Below are positions 40,485 to 49,859 of a stretch of DNA of 64,000 nucleotides, one piece after another. Position 1 is the first letter of the stretch; every line of letters starts with the position of its first letter. The notes beneath the pieces are model-generated. The model did not search any database. It had not been told where the DNA came from and saw only the letters and a program-made list of their open reading frames with translations. The translations under genes were made by a program, and so were the position numbers. The DNA comes from Neiella holothuriorum (GTDB lineage: Bacteria > Pseudomonadota > Gammaproteobacteria > Enterobacterales > Neiellaceae): positions 1 through 64,000 of the forward strand of contig NZ_JAHZSS010000002.1 of NCBI RefSeq assembly GCF_019457915.1, in the 5' to 3' direction.

Positions 40485-42826
40485 GGCGTCTCCTGTTGGC
40501 GATTGAAGGCGGCACAATCTTGCAATGCCCAGAACACGCGCTCCGGTGTTGCCGGCGTATCGAGTCTGGGGCTGTGTTGATAGTTGGTGGTACTGGCAAC
40601 GGCATCGCGCAAGGCTGACCAAACGGCAATACCGAGCATGAGCGGTGGCTCGCCTACCGCTTTTGACAGGTGTATCGTTTCTGCTTGGTTCGCTTGTTGA
40701 TAAAGCGCCACATTAAATTCATAGGGCACATCAAAAGCCGTGGGGATTTTGTAGTTAGCGGGGCTGTTGGACATCAAATGACCATTGTCATCCCACAGCA
40801 ACTCTTCGGTCGTTAGCCATCCCATACCCTGCACAAAACCGCCTTCAATCTGACCAATATCAATGGCTGGGTTTAACGATTTACCAACGTCATGAAGGAT
40901 GTCGATGCGCTCGACCTTATATTCCCCGGTCAGCACATCAATACTGACTTCGGCAGCCGCGGCGCCATTGGCGTAATAAAAAAATGGTTGGCCGGAGCCT
41001 GTTGCTTTGTCGTAATGAATTTTAGGCGTGCGATAAAACCCGCTGGCTGCAAGCGAAATTCGATTCATATAAGCGAGTTGAACAAACTCATTAAACGCCA
41101 GTTTGTTGCCACCGGCATGAACATAACCCTTGTCATAATTGAGTTCATAATCGGCAATATTGAAATGCTCAGCAGCAAATTTTGCCAACCGTTTCTTGAT
41201 TTGATTGCAGGCATCGAGTGCCGCCATACCATTGAGATCGGTACCAGAAGAGGCGGCGGTTGGTGACGTGTTGGGCACCTTATCAGTGCGCGTTGAACTG
41301 ACTTTGACCATAGCGGCCGGAACATCAAAGGCCGTCGCAACAATTTGCTGGATCTTGGTATAAAGACCTTGCCCCATCTCGGTCCCACCATGACTAATGA
41401 GCATGGTGCCATCGGTATAAATGGTCAGCAATGCGCCAGCCTGATTGAGATGCTTGGCAGTAAACGAAATACCAAATTGAACCGGCGTTAATGCTAAGCC
41501 TTTTTTTACAAACTGACTGCTGCGATTAAATTCAGTAATCGATGCCCGCCGAGTGCGGTAGTCGGCATCGTCTGCCAACTTTCGCATTAAATCCGGCAGC
41601 ACATGTTGTGTCACTTGCTGGCCATATGGGGTCATGTCCTGCCCCGGCTGGTATAAGTTCGTCAGCCGCACATCGAGCGGATCTTTGGCCAAGGCGCGAG
41701 CAATATCATCCATCAATGTTTCCGCTGCCATCATACCCTTGGGCCCACCAAAACCACGAAATGCGGTATTCGAGACGGTATTAGTTTTACAGCGTACGCC
41801 AACAACTCGGGCACTATTAAACGAATAGGCATTGCTGGCATGAAACATCGCTCGATCGACAATGCCCTCTGACAAATCCGGTGAGCAGCCGCATTTGCCA
41901 GCCAACAACATATCAACGCCTAACAGGCGGCCGGCATCATCAAAACCAGCAGACCAACTGTTTTTAAAATCATGTCGCTTGCCGGTTTGCACCATGTCAT
42001 CTTGGCGCGGCATACGGTATCGCACAGGTCGTTGCTGACGAATAGCAAACAATGCGGCCATACAAGCCAGCGGCGCAGCCTGACTTTCTTTACCACCAAA
42101 GCCGCCGCCCATGCGTCGTACTTCGGCAACCACTTCGTGCAGCGGTAAATCGAGCACTTCCGCAACGAGCTTTTGAATTTCCGTTGGATGTTGGGTTGAG
42201 CTGATGACATGAATGCCACCATCTTCGTTGGGCCAAGCTTGGCTAATCTGCCCTTCTAAATAGAAGTGCTCTTGCCCACGAACATATATCTCACCCTTAA
42301 TTTGATGTGGCGCGCTAGCAATGGCTTGGTCGGGGTCGCCCTGCAGGTGTTGGTGCGGCGGCAATACAAAACTCTCCGCTGCTAATGCATCATCAATGGT
42401 TAACACGGGTGATAGCGGTTGGTAGTCAATATCAGCCAAGCGCACAGCGCGCTGAGCCGCTTCAAAACTGGTTGCTGCCACAGCAAAAATGGGTTGGCCC
42501 ACAAAAATCACGGTGTCACCAGCCAGAAGCGGATCACCGCCATAAACAGGGCCAACATCAACCTCACCCGGTATGTCTTGCTGAACAATGACATCAACAA
42601 CGCCGGGCGCTTTCCTGACGGCATCAAGGTTCACTTTGGTAAGCTTGGCGTACGGCTGGCTTGATTTGCCAGTCGCGACGTGGAGCAACTGCGGTGATTG
42701 CGGCAAGTCATCTATATATTGCGCGCGACCGGTTACGTGCTTGATGGCCGATTCATGTTGCAATGAATGACCAACGCCGGTTGATTTGAATGGGCGATCC
42801 GCCTCAGTTTCAACCAGTTTACGCAT
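40481..42826 (-). CDS. xdhB: Xanthine dehydrogenase molybdopterin-binding subunit
   Basis: A 781-residue catalytic subunit oxidising hypoxanthine and xanthine to urate. It starts with the VGHSLQHESAIKHVTGRAQY segment typical of XdhB and contains RRMGGGFGGKESQ (Mo-pterin site), KRHDFKNSW, TAFRGFGGPKGM (substrate-binding Arg region) and the C-terminal KAVGEPPLMLG holding the catalytic Glu. The ATG has AGGAG at a slightly long spacing; a TTG two codons earlier is less likely. It overlaps xdhA by eight bases and xdhC by four. It works as a heterodimer with XdhA. Confidence 0.97.
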   Translation of the reverse strand: MRKLVETEADRPFKSTGVGHSLQHESAIKHVTGRAQYIDDLPQSPQLLHVATGKSSQPYAKLTKVNLDAVRKAPGVVDVIVQQDIPGEVDVGPVYGGDPLLAGDTVIFVGQPIFAVAATSFEAAQRAVRLADIDYQPLSPVLTIDDALAAESFVLPPHQHLQGDPDQAIASAPHQIKGEIYVRGQEHFYLEGQISQAWPNEDGGIHVISSTQHPTEIQKLVAEVLDLPLHEVVAEVRRMGGGFGGKESQAAPLACMAALFAIRQQRPVRYRMPRQDDMVQTGKRHDFKNSWSAGFDDAGRLLGVDMLLAGKCGCSPDLSEGIVDRAMFHASNAYSFNSARVVGVRCKTNTVSNTAFRGFGGPKGMMAAETLMDDIARALAKDPLDVRLTNLYQPGQDMTPYGQQVTQHVLPDLMRKLADDADYRTRRASITEFNRSSQFVKKGLALTPVQFGISFTAKHLNQAGALLTIYTDGTMLISHGGTEMGQGLYTKIQQIVATAFDVPAAMVKVSSTRTDKVPNTSPTAASSGTDLNGMAALDACNQIKKRLAKFAAEHFNIADYELNYDKGYVHAGGNKLAFNEFVQLAYMNRISLAASGFYRTPKIHYDKATGSGQPFFYYANGAAAAEVSIDVLTGEYKVERIDILHDVGKSLNPAIDIGQIEGGFVQGMGWLTTEELLWDDNGHLMSNSPANYKIPTAFDVPYEFNVALYQQANQAETIHLSKAVGEPPLMLGIAVWSALRDAVASTTNYQHSPRLDTPATPERVFWALQDCAAFNRQQETP

Positions 42827-44264
42827 GGGCAAACACTCCTATGGCTAACGCTGGCTGACACAATTCTAAACAGGCCTTTTTCAACAAATTAGCCGCTACC
42901 TGGGTACGATAATCAGCAGAGGCACGAACATCGCTCAATGGCGAAAACTCATTGGCTAACGTCACCGTCGCTGCTGTCACCATACTCGGATCAAATTGAC
43001 CATCAGCGCCAAGTTGTAACGATTTCTCAGTGATCACCGCTCGTATAGGCGTTGCCGCCATACCGCCAAAGGCAATCGTTAGCTGGCCTTCAGGGGTTAA
43101 ACTAAACGCCGCCATGACCGCTGAAATATCGTCTTCATAGCGCTTGCTTACTTTATAGAGTCGGATTGGTTGGTTTAATGCGGCTCGACGAACTTCAATG
43201 GCGGCTAAATACTCGTCAGCGGCCATTGCGGTTTGTTTGTAGCCCAAATAAAACTCAGATAACGGCAATTGGCGGCGTTGCCCTGCAGCATTAACCAGAT
43301 GTAATTGAGCGTTCAGCGCCAACAACACCGGCGGTGTATCGGCAATTGGGCTGGCATTACAAATATTACCGCCAAGCGTGCCTCTGTTGCGGATCTGGCG
43401 CGAACCAAGCCGATGCAACAACGCCACAAACTCGGGTGCGAGTTCGGCAAATTGCTGTTCTAATTCGGTATACGTTACTGCAGCCCCAATCAAGATGGTG
43501 TCATCGCCAAAGGTGGTCTGAGTTAGCTCCGCCACTTGGCTAATGTCAATTAATTGCTCGATAGGCTGAAATTGCTGAGTGACCTCCAACATTAGGTCGG
43601 TACCACCAGCGATGAGTCGCGCTGATGGATAGTTTGTCATTGCTTGTTGTAACGCCACTTCACTGTTTGGTTGAAGGTAAGTTTGGTCAGCTTTCTGAAC
43701 CGAGGTTGTGCTCGAACACGGTGCACTTGAGTCGTTACCGTGCACAAAGTTGAACGGTTGGGCAGGTTTTTCTAGCGATTGACAGCCAGCCGCTACGATA
43801 GGTCGGTAGCCAGTGCAACGGCACAGATTTCCAGAAATAGCATCCAATACCGCTTGGCGCTGTTGTTCTAGCGGTGCGCTTGCCAGATCCGGCCGCTTAG
43901 CCTTGAGCGCCGCAATACTCATCACAAAACCTGGTGTACAAAATCCGCATTGAGAGCCATGACACTCAACCATGGCCTGCTGTGTTGGGTGGAGCTCAGA
44001 CGCAGGGCCTTGAGATAAACCTTCAACCGTCACAACTTGTTGATTTTGTAGGCTAGAAACAGGGCAAATACAGCTGTTAATTGCTTTTACATTGGGCGTT
44101 TTATGGCAGCCATCAATCACCATCACGGTACAGGCACCACAATCGCCTGAAGCACAACCTTCTTTAGTCCCTGTGAGCTGCTGTTGTCGCAACAGCTGTA
44201 ACAAACTGGTATCTGCCGGTAGTTGGCTTATATCGATAGCTTGATCGTTGACATAGAGGGCCAT
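42819..44264 (-). CDS. xdhA: Xanthine dehydrogenase small subunit (2Fe-2S and FAD)
   Basis: A 481-residue electron-transfer subunit. Residues 1-85 are a plant-type ferredoxin domain (GTKEGCASGDCGACTV), 86-165 the second 2Fe-2S helical domain (HGSQCGFCTPGFVMS and LCRCTGYRPI). After a linker, the FAD-binding domain (about 210-480) has LIAGGTDLMLEVTQ and RQIRNRGTLGGNI with IADTPPVLLAL. GGAGATTAA precedes the ATG. It is the first gene of the eleven-gene operon and is divergent from the BMP ABC transporter. XdhA, XdhB and XdhC are all present, so the enzyme should be complete. Confidence 0.97.
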   Translation of the reverse strand: MALYVNDQAIDISQLPADTSLLQLLRQQQLTGTKEGCASGDCGACTVMVIDGCHKTPNVKAINSCICPVSSLQNQQVVTVEGLSQGPASELHPTQQAMVECHGSQCGFCTPGFVMSIAALKAKRPDLASAPLEQQRQAVLDAISGNLCRCTGYRPIVAAGCQSLEKPAQPFNFVHGNDSSAPCSSTTSVQKADQTYLQPNSEVALQQAMTNYPSARLIAGGTDLMLEVTQQFQPIEQLIDISQVAELTQTTFGDDTILIGAAVTYTELEQQFAELAPEFVALLHRLGSRQIRNRGTLGGNICNASPIADTPPVLLALNAQLHLVNAAGQRRQLPLSEFYLGYKQTAMAADEYLAAIEVRRAALNQPIRLYKVSKRYEDDISAVMAAFSLTPEGQLTIAFGGMAATPIRAVITEKSLQLGADGQFDPSMVTAATVTLANEFSPLSDVRASADYRTQVAANLLKKACLELCQPALAIGVFAHA

Positions 44265-44387
44265 TTAATCTCCTTCTCGATATCAGTCAGACGCAATTGG
44301 TCGACTGCTTCGAACCACTATTTCCTCTCCATTGATGTAGAGCTAAAGCAAAAGTTTGGCCAACTAGACAATATTTATAAAAATTGG

Positions 44388-44400
44388 AATTAGTCTCATT
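44388..44400. promoter_or_regulatory. Shared motif copy 3 between xdhA and the ABC operon
   Basis: AATTAGTCTCATT shares an identical 11-base core, AATTAGTCTCA, with the motif before the second receptor. The divergent region 44265-44489 also contains an imperfect palindrome, CCTGTCTACTTAGTCAGG (44453-44470), 20 bases before the ABC start, which could be a TetR-type operator. Confidence 0.35.
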
Positions 44401-44489
44401 TTCAAAATCATCTGGCACACAAATTGCCTTTTCAACTCTTATCGTTGAACCGCCTGTCTACTTAGTCAGGTTTATTTTATGGAAGAGAG

Positions 44490-46010
44490 ATGCGGTTAGA
44501 GCTATTAGGTCTGAGTAAAAGATATCCGGGGTGTGTAGCCAACGACGCCGTCAGTTTGAAAGTAGAGCCAGGCGAAATTCACGCCATTCTTGGCGAAAAT
44601 GGCGCAGGCAAAAGTACCTTGATGAAGATGATCTATGGCGTTGTGAAGCCAGACGATGGTCAAATGATGTGGAATAACAAAGAAGTAGAAATCAAAGGGC
44701 CTGCCCATGCGCGTCAACTAGGCATGGGTATGGTGTTTCAACACTTCTCCTTGTTTGAAACCCTTACTGTCACCGAAAACATCGCTTTATATTTAGAGCC
44801 GTCAGAAGTCAGCAGCATGGCCGCCTTACGGCAGCATATTGAAGCGGTGGCGCAAGAATATGGTTTAGCGATTAATCCCGATAGAAAAGTTGGTAGTTTG
44901 TCGGTGGGCGAACAGCAACGGGTGGAAATCATTCGCTGCCTTATTCAAGACATTAAGCTGCTCATACTTGATGAACCAACGGCGGTGCTGACACCGGCCG
45001 AAGCCGATCACCTGATCCAAGTGCTCAAACAGCTAGCAAGCAAAGGCTGCAGCATTCTGTTTATTTCACACAAGCTTCATGAAGTGAATGCCCTATGCGA
45101 TCGAGCAACAGTTTTACGGGCAGGTAAAGTGACTGGAAGCTGTGTTCCCCGTGAAACATCACCAGCTGATATGGCGCGGTTGATGCTGGGTGATGAACTA
45201 ACCCTCACCGAAACATTTACTGGCGGCAAAACAGCCGACTTATTACTGCAACTCAAGCAAATAGAGGTGGCACCAAACGATCTATTTGCCATTCACCTCC
45301 GAGATATCAACCTCAACTTACACCGTGGTGAAATTGTTGGCCTTGCTGGTGTTGCCGGCAATGGTCAAGACGAATTAGTCGATCTGCTCAACGGTGAAAT
45401 CGCCGCAAACGCAGGCCAAATGACACTGTCGGGCCAGAGCATTACGCCTTTGTCAGTCCAACAACGTCGCCGCCTTGGCATGGCAGTCGTGCCAGCCGAT
45501 CGCATTGGCCGCGGCGCCGTTGGCACCATGAACCTGACCGAGAACAACTTGTTGACCGCGAGTATCACCCACGGCACCAAGGGCGGTTTGATTAACTGGC
45601 AAGCGGTCAGTCAGCGCACCAAACAAATCATTCAGCGCTATAAAGTGAAAACCACCGGCGAACACGAGCAAGCCGATAGTCTGTCGGGCGGCAACTTGCA
45701 GAAATTCATTCTAGGCCGAGAAATAGAACAAGCGCCGCAAGTGCTCATTTGTTTCCACCCAACTTGGGGGGTAGACGTTGGTGCCGCCAACCTCATTCAT
45801 CAGCAACTCATTGCGTTACGCGATCAAGGCGCCGCCATTTTGGTGTTGAGCGAAGATCTTGATGAACTTTATTTATTAGCCGACCGACTGGGAGCACTGT
45901 GTGCCGGTCAACTATCACCGGTCATTGCCAAAGATGAAGTGTCACTAGAACAACTCGGCCAATGGATGGCGGGCCAGTTTGACAGCAAGGAGACCAGCCA
46001 TGCGCATTGA
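44490..46010 (+). CDS. Nucleoside ABC transporter ATP-binding protein (BMP type)
   Basis: A 506-residue double ATP-binding protein like YufO/NupO and RbsA-type carriers. The first domain is complete: GENGAGKST (Walker A), SVGEQQRVEI (signature), LLILDEPTAVL (Walker B). The second (about 255-500) has a degenerate Walker A (GVAGNGQDEL) but a good signature SGGNLQKFILGRE; this asymmetry is normal for the family. GGAAGAGAG precedes the ATG. The two permease genes and the binding protein follow with overlaps, so it drives import of a nucleoside or base. In the second Walker B region, CFHPTWGVDVG replaces the usual Pro-Thr-Arg-Gly-Val-Asp. Confidence 0.95.
   Translation: MRLELLGLSKRYPGCVANDAVSLKVEPGEIHAILGENGAGKSTLMKMIYGVVKPDDGQMMWNNKEVEIKGPAHARQLGMGMVFQHFSLFETLTVTENIALYLEPSEVSSMAALRQHIEAVAQEYGLAINPDRKVGSLSVGEQQRVEIIRCLIQDIKLLILDEPTAVLTPAEADHLIQVLKQLASKGCSILFISHKLHEVNALCDRATVLRAGKVTGSCVPRETSPADMARLMLGDELTLTETFTGGKTADLLLQLKQIEVAPNDLFAIHLRDINLNLHRGEIVGLAGVAGNGQDELVDLLNGEIAANAGQMTLSGQSITPLSVQQRRRLGMAVVPADRIGRGAVGTMNLTENNLLTASITHGTKGGLINWQAVSQRTKQIIQRYKVKTTGEHEQADSLSGGNLQKFILGREIEQAPQVLICFHPTWGVDVGAANLIHQQLIALRDQGAAILVLSEDLDELYLLADRLGALCAGQLSPVIAKDEVSLEQLGQWMAGQFDSKETSHAH
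45143..45158. promoter_or_regulatory. Possible degenerate parS within the ABC gene
   Basis: TGTTCCCCGTGAAACA differs at one position from the relaxed parS consensus TGTTNCACGTGAAACA. It lies in coding sequence (codons for VPRETS), so chance is possible, but it is 11 kb from oriC where secondary parS sites commonly occur. Confidence 0.3.
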
Positions 46011-47100
46011 AAAACGACTGCAGCCATCGCGCACCATGGTACTGATGTCTCCGGTACTGGCTTTGGTATTAACACTGCTTACCGGCGCAGCGCTGTTTAA
46101 ACTATTGGGCCACCCCGCCGGGCTGAGTTTATATAACTACTTTATTAACCCAATCAGCGACTGGTATGGCGTTTCTGAGCTACTGGTTAAAGTCACCCCG
46201 CTTCTTCTTTGTGCGATCGGTTTAATGCTGTGCTTTAAGGGCAAGGTATGGAACATCGGCGCCGAGGGCCAATTCATTTTTGCCGCTTTAATTTCTGGCT
46301 ATGTGTCGTTGCAACTATTGCAAGCAGAAGGATTCTGGGTATTGCCAGTCATTATTCTGTCTGGCGCGCTGGCGGGCATGGCATGGGCAGGCGTTGCTGC
46401 GTTGCTGAAAACTCATTTTGGTGCCAGCGAAATCCTGACCACCATCATGCTCAACTACATCGCCCTCAATTTATTGTTGTGGGGCGTTCATGGGCCGCTT
46501 AAAGATCCTGATGGTTACAACTTTCCTGAATCGGCATTGTTTACCGACCAAACCTTGTTGCCGTTACTGTCTGAAGACTACCGAGTCACCGTAGCCATTT
46601 ACATTGCCTTATTTATGTTGGCCGTGGTTTGGTTTGTGCTCAGCAAAACCCTATTCGGTTTTCAGATTCGCGTGTTAGGTGAGAGTGCCAGAGCTGCCAA
46701 TTTTGTGGGTTACAACAGCAAATTATTGATTTGGATGTTGCTCCTGTTCAGTGGCGCAATGGCTGGGGTCGCCGCGGTGTCAGAAGTGAATGGGCCTGTA
46801 GGTCAGCTCATTCCAACGCTCAATTTAGGCTACGGCTACGCCGCCATTATTGTGGTGTTTATGGGCCGAATGCACCCTGTTGGCATCTTGATTGCCAGCT
46901 TCTTACTCGGCTTAACTTATGTGGGTGGCGAAATGGTGCAAATTGAGCAAGGAATGCCAAAAAGCATTGTTGGCTTGTTTCAGGGGATGTTGTTGTTCTT
47001 CCTGTTAGCTTGCGATTTATTGATTCACTATCGATTAGTGTTGCCCAACTCGGCTATTCCCTCTTTTTCCTCGCGTCGCTCTAAACAGGTAGTTTCCTAA
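46000..47100 (+). CDS. Nucleoside ABC transporter permease 1
   Basis: A 366-residue inner-membrane permease with about ten helices, of the BPD_transp_2 (RbsC/NupP) family. Typical pieces are WNIGAEGQFIFAAL, GASEILTTIMLNYIAL, FQIRVLGESARAANFVGYNS and LNLGYGYAAIIVVFMGRMHP. The start with AAGGAG nine bases upstream overlaps the ATPase gene by 11 bases; the ORF is open seven codons further upstream. It pairs with the permease encoded next (TAATG overlap). Confidence 0.94.
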   Translation: MRIEKRLQPSRTMVLMSPVLALVLTLLTGAALFKLLGHPAGLSLYNYFINPISDWYGVSELLVKVTPLLLCAIGLMLCFKGKVWNIGAEGQFIFAALISGYVSLQLLQAEGFWVLPVIILSGALAGMAWAGVAALLKTHFGASEILTTIMLNYIALNLLLWGVHGPLKDPDGYNFPESALFTDQTLLPLLSEDYRVTVAIYIALFMLAVVWFVLSKTLFGFQIRVLGESARAANFVGYNSKLLIWMLLLFSGAMAGVAAVSEVNGPVGQLIPTLNLGYGYAAIIVVFMGRMHPVGILIASFLLGLTYVGGEMVQIEQGMPKSIVGLFQGMLLFFLLACDLLIHYRLVLPNSAIPSFSSRRSKQVVS

Positions 47101-48023
47101 TGGATATCGCTTTTATCGATAACGTGTTGTTCGCCACCGTGCGAACAGCAACACCACTGTTGTTAGTCGCGCTGGGCGCCATGATGTCTGAACGTGCTGG
47201 TGTGCTCAACTTGGGACAAGAAGGCATGGTACTGGTGGGTGCGGCGCTGGCTTTTATTGCCGCTTACGTCACAGGCAGCATGGGCTGGGGCGTTTTGGCT
47301 GGGGCATTTGCCGGTATGTTGGTGTCGGTTTTGTTTGCCTTCATTGCGTTGTCACTAATGGCCAACCAAGTGGCAACCGGATTAGCGCTGACTATCTTTG
47401 GAACTGGCCTTAGTGCATTCATTGGCGCCGACTATGTGGGCCAATCAATCACGGGGTTAAGCCCTATTGCGATTCCCTTACTCAGCAATATTCCGTTAGT
47501 AGGAAAAGCGCTATTTGCCCAAGATTTGTTGGTGTACCTAAGCTTCGGTTTATTCGCAGGATTATGGTGGATCATGCGCTCTACTCGCCTTGGTTTGATT
47601 ATTCGAGCCGTTGGAGAAAACCCTCAAGCCGCCCATGCGCTGGGCTATCCGGTCATCAAAATTCGTTATCTTGCAGTGCTATTTGGCGGCGCGATGGCGG
47701 GGCTAGCTGGCGCCTATTTATCACTTTCTTATACCCCAATGTGGTCAGAAGGTATTGCTGCAGGTAGAGGCTGGATTGCGCTCGCGCTTGTGGTCTTCGC
47801 CAGCTGGCGCACCCAGCGAGTATTGCTTGGAGCTTGGCTGTTTGGCTTTGCCAGTATTTTACACCTGCTTCTACAAGGCTATGGCTATGACATTAGTCCA
47901 AACCTACTCGGCATGTTGCCGTATCTAGTAACCATTATTGTGCTGGTGATCATGATGCGCCGTAAGCAAGGGATCGGTGACGCACCGCGCTCCCTTGGTC
48001 GACCATTTTCACCATCGAGATAA
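47100..48023 (+). CDS. Nucleoside ABC transporter permease 2
   Basis: A 307-residue inner-membrane permease with eight to nine helices (NupQ/YufQ-like). Diagnostic segments are MMSERAGVLNLGQEGMVLVGA, LSLMANQVATGLALTIFG, LIIRAVGENPQAAHALGYPV and GRGWIALALVVFASWR. Its ATG overlaps the stop of permease 1. The last codons run to 48023, and the binding-protein gene follows after 37 bases. Together these form a complete BMP-family importer. Confidence 0.94.
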   Translation: MDIAFIDNVLFATVRTATPLLLVALGAMMSERAGVLNLGQEGMVLVGAALAFIAAYVTGSMGWGVLAGAFAGMLVSVLFAFIALSLMANQVATGLALTIFGTGLSAFIGADYVGQSITGLSPIAIPLLSNIPLVGKALFAQDLLVYLSFGLFAGLWWIMRSTRLGLIIRAVGENPQAAHALGYPVIKIRYLAVLFGGAMAGLAGAYLSLSYTPMWSEGIAAGRGWIALALVVFASWRTQRVLLGAWLFGFASILHLLLQGYGYDISPNLLGMLPYLVTIIVLVIMMRRKQGIGDAPRSLGRPFSPSR

Positions 48024-48060
48024 CAGCCTGAGTGCTATTAATCATTACAAGGAACAATCC

Positions 48061-49131
48061 ATGAGACGTATCCGATTTAGCCCATTACTGGCAATCCTAG
48101 CAATACTCTTTAGCGCATCATCATCTGCAGATCCGCTAAAAGTCGGTTTTGTTTATGTATCACCCGTGGGCGATGCAGGCTGGACTTATATGCATGAACA
48201 GGCACGGCAAATTGTCAGTGAAGAATTTGGCGATCAAATAGAAACTGCGTTTGTTGAAGGCGTTGCCGAAGGCGCCGATTCAGAGCGGGTTATCCGTAAA
48301 ATGGCAAAGTCAGGCTATGACCTGATTTTCACCACGTCATTTGGTTACATGAACCCGACTATTAAGGCAGCAAAACGCTTTCCCAAAGTAACCTTTGAAC
48401 ACGCCACCGGTTATAAGATGGCGAAGAATGTGGGTAACTACATGACTCGCGATCACGAAGCTCGATACCTTGCGGGTATGGTAGCCGGTGCTATGTCTAA
48501 AACCGATGTACTAGGATTTGTTGGCGCTTTCCCTATTCCCGAAGTGGTGCGTGGCATCAACGCCTACATGCTTGGCGCCCAACAGACCAACCCCGATATC
48601 ACCATGAAAGTCATTTGGGTCAACACCTGGCATGATCCAGCGCGCGAACGAGAAGCGGCAGAAAGCTTGATGCTACAAGGGGCTGATGTATTGGCCATGC
48701 ACACCGATTCTCCGGCGATTATTCAAGCCGCTGAAGCCAACGGTAAATATGCAACAGGGTTTAATTCGGATATGAGCGTGTACGGTCCTAACGCTCATCT
48801 GACCTCTGCGATGCAGCATTGGCATAACATGTACCGCGATAAAATTCAGGCCGTTCTTGATGGTAGCTGGAAACCAACTTCGGTTTGGCACGGCCTTAAA
48901 CAAGGCGCTAACGATATTGCGCCAATTCATAGCGATGTCCCCGACGAAATTGTTGCCCTGGTGGAGCAGCATAAGTCACAAATCGTTGCCGGCGATCGCA
49001 ATGTTTTTCAAGGGCCAATATACAATCAACTCAATAGCATCATGGTGCCAGAGGGTTCACAAATGAGTGATGCCGAATTGTTGAAGTTCAACTGGTATGT
49101 CCAAGGAATCGAAGGAAAGATCCCTCAATAA
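48061..49131 (+). CDS. BMP-family substrate-binding protein of the ABC importer
   Basis: A 356-residue periplasmic binding protein. The signal peptide is about residues 1-22 (LLAILAILFSASSSAD). The Bmp domain begins LKVGFVYVSPVGDAGWTYMHEQAR and includes IFTTSFGYMNPTIKAAKRFP, FEHATGYKMAKNVGNY, YLAGMVAGAMSKT and NADVLAMHTDSPA-like ligand loops (GADVLAMHTDSPAI). BMP proteins bind purine nucleosides in spirochaetes and Bacillus, and related ones in plants and proteobacteria bind purine bases or ureides. AGGAACAATCC precedes the ATG. The divergent xdh operon suggests a xanthine-, urate- or nucleoside-related ligand. Confidence 0.94.
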   Translation: MRRIRFSPLLAILAILFSASSSADPLKVGFVYVSPVGDAGWTYMHEQARQIVSEEFGDQIETAFVEGVAEGADSERVIRKMAKSGYDLIFTTSFGYMNPTIKAAKRFPKVTFEHATGYKMAKNVGNYMTRDHEARYLAGMVAGAMSKTDVLGFVGAFPIPEVVRGINAYMLGAQQTNPDITMKVIWVNTWHDPAREREAAESLMLQGADVLAMHTDSPAIIQAAEANGKYATGFNSDMSVYGPNAHLTSAMQHWHNMYRDKIQAVLDGSWKPTSVWHGLKQGANDIAPIHSDVPDEIVALVEQHKSQIVAGDRNVFQGPIYNQLNSIMVPEGSQMSDAELLKFNWYVQGIEGKIPQ

Positions 49132-49152
49132 ATAAAGGTGAGTATATCTGCT

Positions 49153-49848
49153 ATGTCGCCAACAAAATTGCAAACTAAACAGGATTTTGACCCGTCGGAA
49201 ACACCGACGGGGAAGTACAAGCCCGGCAAAATTCGGGACAGAAATCTCAATAATATTATTACCGCAGCAGCTGAAGAGTTCGTGCAAAACGGCTACAAAG
49301 GCGCAAGCATTCAAGCGATTGCAGATAGAGCGGGCATTCCCAAGGCGAATGTTCACTATTACTTCAAGAGCAAATCGAATCTGTATGTAGCAGTGCTCGA
49401 TAACCTGATCTCGCTGTGGAATGATTTTCTCAACTCAATTACTGAAGATGATGATCCGGCTGTGGTGCTGGATGCCTTCATCCGCAGAAAAGTCGAGATG
49501 TCCTATACCCATCCGCGTTCATCAAAGCTGTTTGCGATGGAAATTATTCAGGGTGCGCCTCATTTAAAAGAGTATTTGCGTACTGATTTACGCCAATGGG
49601 TTCGCGATAAAACCCATGTTTTCAATGCTTGGATTGAGCAAGGGCGAATGGAGCCGGTCGATCCGGTTCATCTCATCTTTCTGATTTGGTCATCAACCCA
49701 ACACTATGCCGATTTTGATGTCCAAATCTTGACCATTATGAATCGCGCCGAATATGAGCAAGATATGATTGATGGTATTGCCGACTTCCTAAGCGGCATG
49801 ATTCTACGAGGTTGTGGCTTGCAACTACCCGCTAAAGCAGACCAATAG
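49153..49848 (+). CDS. TetR-family regulator (RutR-like)
   Basis: A 231-residue repressor. The HTH lies at about residues 25-70 (NIITAAAEEFVQNGYKGASIQAIADRAGIPKANVHYYFKSK). The C-terminal half has HPRSSKLFAMEIIQGAPHLKEYLRTDLR, as in RutR, the pyrimidine/purine regulator of E. coli. AAGGTGAG lies before the ATG; the GTG five codons upstream overlaps this site and is less likely. It lies 21 bases after the binding-protein gene and 11 bases before the second deaminase gene, inside the transport operon, so it may respond to a purine and control the divergent xdh and ABC promoters. Confidence 0.9.
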   Translation: MSPTKLQTKQDFDPSETPTGKYKPGKIRDRNLNNIITAAAEEFVQNGYKGASIQAIADRAGIPKANVHYYFKSKSNLYVAVLDNLISLWNDFLNSITEDDDPAVVLDAFIRRKVEMSYTHPRSSKLFAMEIIQGAPHLKEYLRTDLRQWVRDKTHVFNAWIEQGRMEPVDPVHLIFLIWSSTQHYADFDVQILTIMNRAEYEQDMIDGIADFLSGMILRGCGLQLPAKADQ

Positions 49849-49859
49849 AGAGTTCGACA

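Noticed and set aside
44265-44489. Purine or xanthine riboswitch before the transport and xdh operons
   Set aside because: No three-way junction with the conserved loop bases of purine riboswitches or other known fold could be drawn on either strand.
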